In this document: one piece after another, positions 10,171 through 19,905 of the stretch
Position numbering within the stretch: the stretch's first letter is position 1
How the letters are laid out: the number at the start of each line of letters is the position of its first letter
NCBI GenBank assembly: GCA_905221605.1
Contig: CAJNDS010000196.1
Coordinates: forward strand, 136,551-200,550
DNA: 64,000 nt
Source: Symbiodinium natans
Taxonomy: Eukaryota; Sar; Dinophyceae; Suessiales; Symbiodiniaceae
Direction: 5' to 3'
Notes under the pieces: generated by a model
The model's database searches: none
What the model saw: the letters and a program-made list of their open reading frames with translations, nothing else
Told to the model about the DNA's origin: nothing
Made by a program: the position numbers and the translations under genes

Positions 10171-10231
10171 AACCCTAAACCTTAAACCCTAAACCCTAAA
10201 CCCTAAACCTTAAACCCTAAACCCTAAACCC
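10171..10231 (-). repeat. Interstitial telomere block (CCCTAAA)
   Basis: Nine units, two CCTTAAA variants. Both flanks carry an acceptor-like sequence (CCCTTTCAG before, CCCTTTTGCAG after). Confidence 0.96.
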
Positions 10232-10370
10232 TTTTGCAGTCACATAGCTAGGGACAACTGAAGGGGCCCATGGGTTTATCATGCCGCGACCTCTCACTTC
10301 CCTCGTGTTGCTCACGCCCGTGCTGCGCAGCGTTTTGGCTTTGAGACACATGCCAGTCAGGCTTATGTTG
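10232..10370 (-). CDS. Exon-like island, strand uncertain
   Basis: The whole island is open on the minus strand (contains KAKTLRSTGVSNTREVRGRG). The plus strand also has an ATG frame (MPRPLTSLVLLTPVLRSVLA). Bracketed by CCCTAAA and TTTAGGG. Confidence 0.33.
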
Positions 10371-10400
10371 TTTAGGGTTTAGGGTTTAGGGTTTAGGTTT
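10371..10400 (+). repeat. Interstitial telomere block (TTTAGGG)
   Basis: Four units. Confidence 0.95.
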
Positions 10401-10764
10401 GGCCTCAGCTATGAGTTTGAGAGCCCTGCCTAACACACATTCTCACGCAGATGACAACACGCGGACACTAGGCCATCGAACCACAAGAGGCTTAACAAGG
10501 CCCGCGATTCATCAAGCCGAGTAGCCCCGACACCTCAACCCCTGCAAGGGAACCCCAACACGCCAAGATTCGCAGATGAATCCCTCAGTCAATGAAGCCA
10601 GCTCAGCATAATCAGATAAATACATTGCGCTTCCGCCCGTGCTCCACACCTGTCCCCATCAATCGACGGAGGACTTTTCCAGGCGTGAGCTGGTGTAGAC
10701 TCGTGTAGTATCCTGAGTTCGAAGTTCATCCGGTGCATGGAGGTTATGTTGTCTCTGTAAACCA
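10401..10764. other. Region without a firm gene
   Basis: A minus frame at about 10750-10589 (contains MNFELRILHESTPAHAWKS) is the only candidate. Confidence 0.3.
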
Positions 10765-10873
10765 CCCATGTGGGGGTTTCCGAAATAAGAGGCACCTTAT
10801 TGGGGGTCCTTATTGGATTGGAATACTATTATTTGTGGTCTACATTAGGCCCTATTTCCGTAAACCCCCATGT
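10765..10873. mobile_element. MITE-like foldback element, GGGGGTTT family
   Basis: Inverted ends GGGGGTTTCCGAAATAAG (10772) and CTATTTCCGTAAACCCCC (to 10869), with a 7-bp direct repeat CCCATGT on both sides. No coding capacity. Relatives: 16857, 27060 and 29057. Confidence 0.75.
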
Positions 10874-10956
10874 CAAGATTTTTCTCCAAGGGGGGCTCGC
10901 GGCTCAAGTCGCGACGGCTTTTGTTTGTTTGCTGAGCGCGAAGATCGAAGGCAACC

Positions 10957-11089
10957 ATGACGCTGATTGCTCGCCGTGCTGCATGTCTGCGGCAGCTGCT
11001 CCGTAGTAGTAATCGCATGGCACGTACCAGGGAGCAGCTATGGTGCGCAGAAGATCTGTTGCATGCGTTGCATGTGCGTAGAATCTAGA
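10957..11089 (+). CDS. Possible short ORF or N-terminal exon
   Basis: ATG frame starting MTLIARRAACLRQLLRSSNR, arginine-rich like an organelle presequence, 43 codons to TAG. A longer open minus frame overlaps (11194-10904). Either could be real. Confidence 0.28.
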
Positions 11090-11310
11090 ACGGTGAACAA
11101 TTCTGCTGAGAATAGCAGCGCAGACAAAGCCGAATAATGTTTGCGTGACGCTCATCACTTGCTCTATGTGTTGCCATGTTGCCGCAGCAAGCATCTTCGG
11201 GCCGGGCGCATCCGGGCCCTGGAAGTCTGCAGAGTCTGCAGCGCAGCAGACGTAGCGGTCTGCCGGCCTCAGGCGTGTCTTGGCCGATGCAGCACCTCAC
11301 TCAGCTCATG

Positions 11311-11466
11311 ACCCTAAACCCTAAACCCTAAACTATAAACCGCAAGGTCTTCATGTAAATTGACTCCCCACTCCTTGGACACTCCGCTGCGCCCAGGTGT
11401 AACCCTAAACCCTAAACCCTAAACCCTGAACCCTGAACCCTAAACCCTAAACCCTAAACCCTAAAA
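11311..11466 (-). repeat. Two CCCTAAA blocks
   Basis: Blocks at 11311-11341 and 11401-11466 with CCCTGAA variants, separated by 59 bp. Confidence 0.95.
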
Positions 11467-11560
11467 GTCACAGCATCGAAGGCTTTCAACCACTTGAGGG
11501 CTGAGCCCCAGGAGGAATTCTTGGTGCGTCTTACAGACTCTACCATCAGCAGAAGAAGAA

Positions 11561-11640
11561 ACCCTAAACCCTAAACCCTATAACCCTAAACCCTAAACCC
11601 TAAACCCTAAACCCTAAACCCTAAACCCTAAACCCTAAAA
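11561..11640 (-). repeat. Interstitial telomere block (CCCTAAA)
   Basis: Eleven units; left bracket of the island at 11641-11780. Confidence 0.97.
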
Positions 11641-11780
11641 CCAGGTGTACGACGGTCGGGCATCGGCACGTGCCACAGGCGTGTGCAGAAGCACCAGCAC
11701 AGCCACCCACCAAGAAGCCAGGCTTGATATCATCTTGATCTGTATCCCCCTTGGGCATCGTTTTTTATATATTGTGTACC
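11641..11780 (+). CDS. Exon-like island upstream of the DnaJ-ferredoxin gene
   Basis: Frame QVYDGRASARATGVCRSTST is open to the end of the island; it may be an upstream exon of the gene below. Bracketed by CCCTAAA and TTTAGGG. Confidence 0.4.
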
Positions 11781-11820
11781 GTTTAGGGTTTAGGGTTTAG
11801 GGTTTAGGGTTCAGGGTTTG
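11781..11820 (+). repeat. Interstitial telomere block (TTTAGGG)
   Basis: Five units, the last TTCAGGG. Confidence 0.95.
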
Positions 11821-11952
11821 TTGCTTCGGGGGGTGTCTGGGAGTTCTGGCTTTCCACTGTTTGGGGTTCTGGATGGTGCCCTTCCAGTGGGCGCCCCTGC
11901 AACCGCGCTGTGGGAGTCCCTGGGAGGTCCGGTTTGTGTGGCGTCGCAGCCG

Positions 11953-14570
11953 CAGCTGTCATCGTCGGCACAAGGCGCAGGATTCTGAAGAGGCATGTGC
12001 GCCGTGCAAGCACGGACCTAAGTGAACCTGTTGCCCTCGAGCATCTGCGTTGCTGCAAATCTGGATGAGCAGATCTGCCGCCACGAGGTTCGGAGGATGC
12101 GGCCGTGACAGGCACGAACGGCGTTGTTGAGGTGCCACAGGACCTGTACGAGTTGCTGGGTGTGAGCGCGGACTCTGATGCCGATCCCAAGCTTATCCAG
12201 TCCAAGCTTTGTCATGGAGTGGCTCTAGGAGGACGCGCGCATCTTCTCTTGTGAGTGCAAGAGCCAAGGACCAAATCAAGAAGGGCTACTATGAGAAAAT
12301 GAAGGTTTGCCACCCCGACATCGCCGGTGATGATGGCCCCAGGGCCGCGGTTCCTGATAAAACATGTGTGAAAGTTTGCACCTTTTCCTGAGAAGCCACG
12401 CTTCACTTGAGGTGCGGAAGCCTGCGTTCTCCTCAACGAGGCCTACGATGTACTCTCAAACAAAGAGGAGAAGAAGGCACGAGACTGCACGCATGCAGTC
12501 GAATGTAGATGCTCCGTATCATGTGTGGCGGGCTCGCAGAGCTTGATGGCTTAGGTTTTAAGGTCCAATAAGAGGTCTACGGGGCATGACCAGGGATGTC
12601 ATGTCTATATGAATGCAGGATGGGGCGGTGCAAAAAGCGTGCAAGGCGTGCAACTGCAAGGGGGCCCTTCTGGTACCGGGAGCCACATTGGAGTGGCACC
12701 CTGAATCCTCGAGTGGTGGAATGGGTGTGGGCGTGCGCGTGTGAGCATCAAATGGGGAAATGCCCTCGGCACGACGTGGCAGTCGGAGGGATCCTAAAAT
12801 TCGCGCGAAATAGAACGAGGCCTGTCGTGCTTGGAGGTTCATGGGTACTCAGAATTGGGGTTCAAAGTACCCAAAAAAGGGTGAACAATTTAGTTAAAGA
12901 TACTGATATCCCTACTTCGAACTACCCGTGAACCTCCATGTAGGGGCTGCAAGACCTCACGGCAGGCTTACGACATCGAGCTGGCGCAGACGAACGGCTC
13001 CAAGCAACTGGCCCGCGTCCCAGGTGCCGGCTGGTTTCCGCACGCTTTCGATGTTGAATGCAAGATGGTGTCCTCGTGCCCAGGTGATTTATGATGAGGA
13101 CGTCTCCCCGACTTGGGCGCCGGGCTCGCGAAATGAATGCTGAAGCATGCCCTCGTCCGTTCACCCTGTGGCGCAGCTGCATCGAGTCGAATCTGTAATT
13201 AAGGACTGGACATCCAAAACAGGCAACAAGAAGACGACGCCCGGCTGTCACCTGGAGCACGTGCGACGGCACCCTGAACCCCCAAAGCCCACGTAAAAAA
13301 CCCCCAGGTTCGTGCCTTCTCAGGAAGCCAGTCTACAATGGGCGTCCTTTGTCGCGGTCGCTCTACCACAAGGTGTCTGAGGAAGGAAAGGGCCCGAAGC
13401 ACGACGCGGAAAAGTTCGTTGCACTCTCAGCACACGCTTGCTGAGGCTGCCTTGTGTGTGTTCAAAACAACAACCTACTCAGAGTATGTGTGTATATGAT
13501 ACATACAAAGTTACATGGTGCCCTTGTAGCTAGAAAACCCTCTCTTTTAGCCTTTCCGCGTGCACGAAATTCAGGTGTTTGTCGACGAGTGGACTTGCAT
13601 CTCATGCCGCGCCTGCGGGGACCTCTGGGGGGGCAGTGGGATCTGCAGATGGTCATCGTCAAAGTCATGGCAGTTTAAAAAGTGAGAGCCCCCCCCCCCC
13701 CCCCCCCCGCGTAAGCATATGAACAGTCCTATGGGCCATGGTCATCGCCTTCTGGCCTCAGCCAGAGAATGGCCAGAGGAGTAGTTGGCAGTCGTCATCA
13801 TCGTCCTCGTAGTAGTGTAGCCGTCCTCTTCATCCTAGCGCAGCTAGTACTTACTCTGCGCCCGACTGTTCTACCTCTTAAAATTGTGGTAAGCTATGGT
13901 AAGCCGAGGCTGTGAGGCCGCACCCAGCACTTTTTGCATCGATGCAGATGCTGGGCGCGCACGGGCTCCTTGGCTCAATGGTCAGCAGCATGTCCAGCCA
14001 TTGCTGCGCAGCAGATGCGAGACGCTTGGGACCCTTATAGCGAGGTGTTCGCGCAGTGGGGCGATGGAGAGGATTATCTGGACGAAGCAGTGCCTTGGGG
14101 CAAAAGCCTCCCATCTGGACCCTTCTCCATCAGCCTCCTTTGATACTTGTCCCACAGCTCTCTGCAAGGTTCAGTCCTGCCCAGTGGATTGTATCTACTG
14201 GGTGAGTCGGGAGGAGTTGCAGGTCCTCGAATACGTGACACGCGACCGCCGCCTGGATGCATGCGCCTAAAAACAGCATCCCTGTTTCGCCCCATTGGCC
14301 CAGGTATGTTCGAAATCGGCAACCAACCGCCTTGCTCCATGACTGCTCGTCGCACCGGTGGAGGACTGTTTACCTGTGCAGCTTTTGTTAGGGTTTAGGG
14401 TTTCGGGTTTAGGGTTTAACGGGTTTAACGGATTCAAAGGGTTTAGGGTTTAGACTTGCCCTCACATTGACCTGCGCCTGGAAGTAACTGACAACCCCTT
14501 CGGCATGGCCGAGAAGTTCACTGCCAAGCAGGCAGAAGAGAAACGCCGCCAAGAGGCTTTGGCTGAAGGC
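11953..14570 (+). CDS. DnaJ J-domain / 4Fe-4S ferredoxin fusion, many exons
   Basis: Pieces of one protein lie in order on the plus strand. 11953-12023 is an arginine-rich leader (AAAVIVGTRRRILKRHVRRA), transit-peptide-like. The J-domain spans 12073-12500. A linker exon is at 13328-13436 (PVYNGRPLSRSLYHKVSEEG). Ferredoxin exons lie at 13575-14260. A tail exon at 14485-14570 reads VTDNPFGMAEKFTAKQAEEK. This order is that of plastid DnaJ proteins with a bacterial-type ferredoxin domain (plant DJC76/77/82 type), thought to act in plastid redox or chaperone work. Introns are short. Two telomere blocks (14388-14453, 14594-14671) flank the tail exon, so they appear to be intronic. Some exon ends could not be fixed, and one ferredoxin junction lacks an obvious canonical donor. 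Confidence 0.72.
12073..12500 (+). CDS. J-domain exons of the DnaJ-ferredoxin gene
   Basis: Exon 12073-12190 reads PQDLYELLGVSADSDADP; a phase-matched GC-AG intron (12191-12261) leads to KDQIKKGYYEKMKVCHPDIA, which holds the HPD tripeptide needed to stimulate Hsp70 ATPase. The third exon, from 12421 after GGAAG, reads CVLLNEAYDVLSNKEEKKAR, the last J-domain helices. A short later piece at about 12966 (AYDIELAQ) fits the continuation. The donor of the second exon is unclear. Confidence 0.75.
12832..12943. mobile_element. MITE-like foldback element, GGAGGTTC family
   Basis: Inverted ends TTGGAGGTTCATGGGTACTC and, reversed, TGGAGGTTCACGGGTAGTTC, about 110 bp apart, inside the DnaJ-ferredoxin gene and so probably intronic. 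The same end sequence recurs at 21655 and 21780. Confidence 0.7.
13575..14260 (+). CDS. Ferredoxin-domain exons of the DnaJ-ferredoxin gene
   Basis: From 13575 (after TTCAG) the frame VFVDEWTCISCRACGDLW has the C-x2-C-x2-C part of a 4Fe-4S site. An exon near 13911-13963 reads CEAAPSTFCIDADAGRAR. An exon from 14041 reads EVFAQWGDGEDYLDEAV. An exon from 14175 reads SCPVDCIYWVSREELQVLEY with the CPxDC cluster cysteines. Together they follow the plant-type order exactly. A poly-C tract (13690-13708) lies in an intron. Confidence 0.75.
14388..14453 (+). repeat. Telomere block inside the DnaJ-ferredoxin gene
   Basis: TTTAGGG with TTTCGGG and GGGTTTAAC variants, directly upstream of the tail exon. 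Confidence 0.92.
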
Positions 14571-14593
14571 TTGTGTGGAGGGGGGGTGGGGGG

Positions 14594-14616
14594 GTTTAGG
14601 GTTTAGGGTTTAGGGT

Positions 14617-14662
<46 letters not shown>

Positions 14663-14671
14663 GGTTTAGGG
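14594..14671 (+). repeat. TTTAGGG then GGGTTGA variant block
   Basis: Three TTTAGGG units followed by eight homogeneous GGGTTGA units: local amplification of a variant. Confidence 0.93.
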
Positions 14672-14682
14672 CGGCATATCAG

Positions 14683-14757
14683 TCTGCTTCGACGGATGAT
14701 CCCGCTTTGGCTCTTGCTGTGAGGCTCGGTCAACGTCTCTGCCATGCAAGAGAGGCG
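14683..14757 (+). CDS. Possible exon
   Basis: Frame QSASTDDPALALAVRLGQRL, just after the variant telomere block; may continue the gene upstream. 14758-15160 shows no firm exon. Confidence 0.33.
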
Positions 14758-15164
14758 GGGTGAGGGAATGAGGGTGGATCAAGCACTTCTGCCTGCTCGC
14801 GTCCGCTGTGTGTAGCAGGATCCGCGAACTTTTTGGCCGGATCAATGAGACCCTGCGAAGAACAGCTTGGGGTTAGGTGAGGCGAGAGGTAGCCCAAAAC
14901 TTGCCCCTGACTAGTAACAGGCAATCGTCAATCGACAGCAGTGGCAATCACCACAGCAAGTTGTAGGTAGGGCGAGCTTGCTATGCGAGTTCAGGCCCCG
15001 TGTCCAAGGCTGTACAGTCTCATGTGCATGACTGGGTCATGTGGGGACTTGGACGGGCCGACTGTACATTTGCATTCTGCGGCTTGCTCGATTTTAATTA
15101 CCAAGTTCAAGATGGCTCCACTGCAACCCCGCATGCAGCTAAGTGAAAGAGATGATACTCTTAT

Positions 15165-15497
15165 GTGACTTATGTGCAAGAAAGATCCCTCAAAGATGGG
15201 ACTCTGAAAGCTTGCCTGCATCAGTTTCAGAAGCCATCCGCGAGTCATCCCCGTTTTCCGCTCGTCTCCGACACGCGCTTTTGTGCTGGAGACTGGAGGC
15301 GTCCTGTCCTGTGTGGGTTGGCCCAAGTATGGCTTGATCCAGACCAAGACCCAGCGCCAGCACTACTGACGAAAACAACTTCCGACTATAGGCTCCACCT
15401 TTGGAGAAAAACCTGCGGAAAACGTGGGGCAACGTCCACCCAAACGCCCTGGCTACTGCACGATGCCGATATGCTTCGGATCCACCTTAGCCCATAA
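15165..15497 (+). CDS. Unrecognised open frame, 110 codons
   Basis: Contains FPLVSDTRFCAGDWRRPVL and LTKTTSDYRLHLWRKTCGK. The first codon is not ATG, so it would be an internal exon. No family recognised. Confidence 0.33.
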   Translation: MTYVQERSLKDGTLKACLHQFQKPSASHPRFPLVSDTRFCAGDWRRPVLCGLAQVWLDPDQDPAPALLTKTTSDYRLHLWRKTCGKRGATSTQTPWLLHDADMLRIHLSP

Positions 15498-15648
15498 GAG
15501 CCTCTCTACTGTAAGAGAGTCCCTCCTGAGCCGTGGGGTCCAAGCCCCTAACATCAAAGCAGGCTTGAGCACTGAAGCATCTCACAGGATCGGGGCCTTA
15601 AGCAGATGTCTCTCGCATCGCCCAGAACAAGCCCTAGGAATTCCAAGG

Positions 15649-15702
15649 GTTTAGGGTTTAGGGTTCAGGGTTTAGGGTTTAGGGTTTAGGGTTTAGGGTT
15701 TT
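15649..15702 (+). repeat. Interstitial telomere block (TTTAGGG)
   Basis: Seven units. Degenerate CCCCTAAA-like sequence follows at 15880-15955 and a G-tract at 15989. 15703-16265 has no exon that I can support. Confidence 0.95.
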
Positions 15703-16265
15703 GGGGGGTTTGTAGATAGGGTCTAGGGCAAAGGGTTCGTCCTGGGCAAAAGGGGCAAAAGGGCTTAGGGCGATTTCTGAGGCAGAAAGAGTTCGCGGCG
15801 CCAGGTGGGGATGGGCTGCTGCCAGGCCAACTACGCACAGGCCTTCCCTTGCTTAGGGCTCGGGGCCTTTTTTCCCCCAAAACCCCTCAAACCCCCTAAA
15901 AAACCCCCTAAAAAAACGCTTTAAAAACCCCTGAATCCCCTAAACCCCTAAAGGCTTGTCCAGCCGTTTCAGTTTTGTTTTGTTGGGCGGGGGGGGGGGG
16001 GAGAGGCGGTGACTTTGGATCGAGGGCCCAATTTGCGCCTTCGTGGTTGCTAAATAGAGTTTCTCAATATCGTGTCTACAATGCTAGCGCGATACTCTAA
16101 ACACACAAAACGAACAGTATCCCTCAACCCGAATCCGTAAACCCTATTCAAATAGCGAGTGCCGCACGGGGTGCGGGCCAGCGCCCTCCTTCGACTTCCC
16201 TCTCTGCGGATATAAAGTTTCGAAGAGCCTCCCCAATTATGAGAGCCCCCCGTCCTCCGCTCCCC

Positions 16266-16393
16266 CCTAAACCCTAAACCCTAAACCCTAAACCCTAAAC
16301 CCTAAACCCTAAACCCTAAACCCTAAACCCTAAACCCTAAACCCTAAACCCTAAACCCTAAACCCTAAACCCTAAACCCTAAACCCTAAACCC
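16266..16393 (-). repeat. Long telomere block (CCCTAAA)
   Basis: About 18 near-perfect units. Confidence 0.98.
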
Positions 16394-16564
16394 AAGTTAA
16401 GTAAGGTTTTTGGGCAGGACTCTCGGGGGGAGGCTTGTTTTTTCCGGGTGCAGCTGCTGACTTGGCCACGTGTAGGGGCTCAAGCCCAAGTCCACACCGA
16501 ACCGATCCATCCTCCCAGGCCTTAGAAGTAAGTCAGGGGCCCTCTCACCTCCGGAGCCTGTAGT
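16394..16564 (+). CDS. Exon-like island between inverted telomere blocks
   Basis: After GGGTGCAG the frame reads LLTWPRVGAQAQVHTEPIHP. Weakest of the islands as coding sequence. Confidence 0.3.
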
Positions 16565-16601
16565 GGTTTAGGGTTGGGGGTTTAGGGTTTAGGGTTTAGG
16601 G
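16565..16601 (+). repeat. Interstitial telomere block (TTTAGGG)
   Basis: Four to five units. Confidence 0.94.
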
Positions 16602-16609
16602 CATGAGTT

Positions 16610-16846
16610 TTGGGGAACTTTTTGGAAATGTCGGACGAGATTTTTCCCTTCTCTAGGAGCTCCCCTCCCCCCCCGGAGCTCCCCAGTAGACCCCCAGCCA
16701 AAGCAGCACCTCACATCGCGAGCACCATCATCAAGGGTCAGAGAGTCAGCTGTCCGTTTTCCCCACATGTGCGCAGCTCTTGGGTCTCATGTGGGCCCAT
16801 CTTCTGCTGGCAGGCCGGGTGTCAAGGGCACAGCGCAGGTCTTTGA
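16610..16846 (+). CDS. Possible exon in a 78-codon frame
   Basis: After a C-rich tract and CTCCCCAG, the frame reads PPAKAAPHIASTIIKGQRVS. Unknown protein. Confidence 0.35.
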   Translation: MGNFLEMSDEIFPFSRSSPPPPELPSRPPAKAAPHIASTIIKGQRVSCPFSPHVRSSWVSCGPIFCWQAGCQGHSAGL

Positions 16847-16856
16847 AGAAGATGGG

Positions 16857-16963
16857 GCTTACGAAATTTAGGGACCCCTAATTAGACCCAAGCAGTAGGA
16901 TTCCCTTGTAATAAGGAATTGAAAGCTTAGGATTTTGATTTCGGAAATGTCCAGATGGAAGAT
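16857..16963. mobile_element. MITE-like element, GGGGGTTT family
   Basis: Shares TTACGAAA, AGGGACCCCTAAT, GTAGGATTCCCTT and a TTTCGGAAA end with the copies at 27060 and 29057. Confidence 0.6.
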
Positions 16964-16987
16964 GCGCCCAAGTAAGAACACAAAAAG

Positions 16988-17093
16988 TGCCACTTCGGCC
17001 AGACCCCGCGACTCTCGCCCCAACCGAAACTCGCCGAACCCATTCGCCAGAATGACTCAGAGAACAACTTCAAGATCCAGAGCGCCCCTGCAC
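16988..17093 (+). CDS. Possible exon
   Basis: Frame KCHFGQTPRLSPQPKLAEPI running on through IRQNDSENNFKIQSAPAP to the CCCTAAA block at 17094-17125. Unknown protein. Confidence 0.38.
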
Positions 17094-17125
17094 CTAAACC
17101 CTAAACCCTAAACCCTAAACCCTAA
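17094..17125 (-). repeat. Interstitial telomere block (CCCTAAA)
   Basis: Four and a half units. 17127-17310 downstream is open in one plus frame (PGNKAWAALSLPTRATIALK), a weak exon candidate. Confidence 0.95.
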
Positions 17126-17363
17126 TTCCGACCTGGAAACAAGGCTTGGGCTGCCTTGTCCTTGCCGACCCGGGCGACGATTGCTCTGAAGGCGCTTTTC
17201 CTTACAGCTCATAGAGGGTTTACAGGGCTCGGCCCCATTTTGCCACGGAGCCAGCGGGATTCTAGCCATTGCAGGGCTTCCCCAAAACAGTGTGACAGTG
17301 TGCCCGTTTGAGTCGACTCGGACTTAGACCGTGTGCCCGCGAGCATGAGAGTCGAAAGCCTAC

Positions 17364-17501
17364 CCCTTCACCCTTCACCCTTCACCCTTCACCCTTCACC
17401 CTTCACCCTTCACCCTTCACCCTTCACCCTTCACCCTTCACCCTTCACCCTTCACCCTTCACCCTTCACCCTTCACCCTTCACCCTTCACCCTTCACCCT
17501 T
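17364..17501. repeat. Perfect CCCTTCA heptamer array
   Basis: About 19.5 copies of CCCTTCA, followed by CCCTTTA and CCCTA units. Same length as the telomere unit but with a different base pair pattern. Confidence 0.97.
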
Positions 17502-17589
17502 TACCCTACCCTACTCGACGCTCCCCCCACCCTCCCCTACCCTTTACCCTTGCGACCCCCAAGACAAGATACAGATTAAGAGGTGACGT

Positions 17590-17650
17590 GCAGCTGCTGC
17601 AGCGAAAGCTGGAACTGGAATCCTGGGGATGCAAAAAGAGGGAAGAAGGG
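17590..17650 (+). CDS. Short coiled-coil-like exon
   Basis: After AAGAG the frame reads DVQLLQRKLELESWGCKKRE, with heptad-like leucines. Lies between the CCCTTCA array and a short TTTAGGG block at 17706. Confidence 0.38.
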
Positions 17651-17817
17651 GGGAGGGGGGGGGGGACGGGCGGGTGTGGGCAAGAAACTCCGTTGTGTGT
17701 GAGGAATAGGGTTTAGGGTTAGGGGCGTTGGGGTTGCAATGTATCGTCTGCCTTCCAAGCTTCCGAGCACGGAACAGCTGTCTGCCTTTCAAGTTTCTCC
17801 AAGTCCCGATTATAGCT

Positions 17818-17960
17818 TCCGAAGCCAAGCCCGAGCCCCCCCAAATCCCCAGCACACCCCTGCACCTTGTCCTACGCGCCAAGGAGCCCCAGCAGGTCTC
17901 TTCGTTGCCGGCGGCGGAGCCTCTGAAATGGCTGCCGCCGGGCAACAAAACGAATGTCGG
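17818..17960 (+). CDS. Possible exon
   Basis: After TTCCGAAG the frame reads KPEPPQIPSTPLHLVLRAKE and continues QQVSSLPAAEPLKWLPPGNK, then a GT. Two other frames are also open, so confidence is low. 17961-18600 has overlapping weak frames on both strands. Confidence 0.33.
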
Positions 17961-18679
17961 ATCTTGACTGCTGAACCATCTGAAGTTGAAGATGGGCTTT
18001 CGAAACCTGAAGCACGCTGCTCAAGGTTGGCTTAGCTATGCAATTGAAACTTTTTGGGCAAACTGAGCGACATGGCAGTTCTTTATTTCTTGACGCCGAG
18101 GCATATACCAAAATGCGGCACCTCATTCCTGAGTCTTTGGCCAATTTTAGCCAATAGCCAAGGCTGCATCGCACCATCGGGAAGCTGCAGTGCTTTCGCT
18201 CAGGGTTCATGCTTCAATCTTCGTCGAAGCTTTGTAGGCTACAAGCCGCTGCAATGGAAAAATTTGCACCTCCGAACGCTGCGCATAACAGTGTATCGGT
18301 GAGCACGGGGGCACGGCTGCTGGGGGTTGTTGGTCGATGTTGGTCGTGTTGCTCCTGCGCTGCCCGTTCACCCCCAGGAATCCCTAAAAACTCCTATCCG
18401 ACAACTCTTGTTTTCATCCAGAGTACAATCTGGAGTACCGGGGTTCTTCACAAGGGGTTGCTGTTTGCTGGACATGCCATTTCAAGTGCAATCAACTACC
18501 GCAGCACCTAACCCGTGCCGAGGAATGCCCTGATCCACCTACCAACGGTCTGCCCAGGTGTGAGCCGTGGCTGGCACAGTGTATGTGCTGCATGGTGCTA
18601 TGGTGCGTTGTTGCTGGATTTCAGCGTTTGCTTCGGGTGTCTTCGGTTTCCCAGCGGTCCCCAAGCTGCTCGCTTAAGG

Positions 18680-18795
18680 AACGCATCGTATCGGGTGGAC
18701 GCCGAAGTTTTGGGCACGCGCTTCGAGGACGAGTTCTTTCGCCAATGCACCGAGGTTGGCGGCTTGCGACGGTACTACTATCTGCTCAAGAACCC
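18680..18795 (+). CDS. Likely exon, unknown protein
   Basis: After GCTTAAG the frame reads NASYRVDAEVLGTRFEDEFF then RQCTEVGGLRRYYYLLKN. Codon endings and composition look coding. A further candidate (KVCNTSKFNCETGRKSHH) lies at 18935-19010. Confidence 0.45.
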
Positions 18796-19043
18796 CCCAG
18801 AAAATCAACAATATTGTTCCTTATCACGGCAATATAGGGATGATTAGGTTCTTATGCAAATAGTAGGATATTTTCGAAAGGCCCATGCGATGCAGTGGCG
18901 GAAATTCACCGCGGTTCCAAGACCCCCTGAAGCCTCTGAAGGTGTGCAACACCAGCAAGTTCAATTGCGAGACCGGGCGGAAGAGCCATCACGTGCCTTC
19001 GGCACGGACTTGACCTGCCCTGGCCCTATCCGCCCAAACTGCA

Positions 19044-19589
19044 ATGAGGCCTTTGAACTTCTCCCCCCCCCCCCCCACTGCATATTCCTCGAGCTATTCT
19101 GACGTTTGTATTGGCTTCAGGGAGTCAAGGGGCTCTGTTCCATTCCGCGTGCCAGCCACCTCACAACATCGTGTTTGCCAGACTTTCAAGCGCCCCCAGA
19201 AATCTCAAAGCGCGCCTGATCCTAAGCTAGGATTGGTACGTTCTTCGACACATCCGCACCAAAGACACCCCCCTCCCGGAACCTCTTGCACGGCCATAGG
19301 AGGGCATTGGATCGAGCTACAGCACCGAACTGCGAGGCCGCTTAGCCCGCTCCTGGTGTTGGGTTGGACTCAGGGTGCTTTAGGGAACATGTGCCAGGGT
19401 TTAGGGTTGCGGTTTTCTCCGTCTAGGAATGGGGTTGGGGTTGCACCTGCCCTGCTTTGCAGGTCACCTGGTGACGATGCTCAGGGAACCGAGCCAGCGA
19501 GTCCTCTCAGCGCGTCCGGGCATAAAGTAGCCCCCCGAAGCTGGCAATGTGCCATGTTCCCATTTCTGTATGGCTTTCATGTACTGTGA
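19044..19589 (+). CDS. Long open frame of doubtful status
   Basis: 181 codons, proline/serine-rich, crossing a poly-C tract and a short telomere-like stretch at 19398. Probably a mixture of exon and intron. Confidence 0.22.
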   Translation: MRPLNFSPPPPTAYSSSYSDVCIGFRESRGSVPFRVPATSQHRVCQTFKRPQKSQSAPDPKLGLVRSSTHPHQRHPPPGTSCTAIGGHWIELQHRTARPLSPLLVLGWTQGALGNMCQGLGLRFSPSRNGVGVAPALLCRSPGDDAQGTEPASPLSASGHKVAPRSWQCAMFPFLYGFHVL

Positions 19590-19756
19590 CCACAATGAGA
19601 ATATTGGATGTTTGGGGGGAGTGGGGGGAGCCAAGATCTTTTCTAGCAAGAGAGGTTTAAAGGCTGAGGGCTCTTGACCACCGCGAACGAAGGCAAAAGA
19701 AGTTCGTGTTGCACGACAAGGGTGTAGGTAAGCACGTAGAATGCATCTGCCGCCTC

Positions 19757-19792
19757 CTAAACCCTAAACCCTAAACCCTAAACCCTAAACCC
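19757..19792 (-). repeat. Interstitial telomere block (CCCTAAA)
   Basis: Five units. Confidence 0.96.
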
Positions 19793-19905
19793 TGCTGTTC
19801 TGAGAACATTTGCTGGAAGGGCGGGATGGCCAGGGCTGGCCCCTTGAACACCTTCAATGAACCTCCCCGAAGCCATGTAGGACCTGTAGGACCATTATAA
19901 CCCCT
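19793..19905 (+). CDS. Exon-like island between inverted telomere blocks
   Basis: Frame CCSENICWKGGMARAGPLNT, open to a TAA just before the next block. Unknown protein. Confidence 0.38.

Noticed and set aside
17364-17501. CRISPR-like array
   Set aside because: A simple 7-bp tandem repeat without spacers, in a eukaryotic context.
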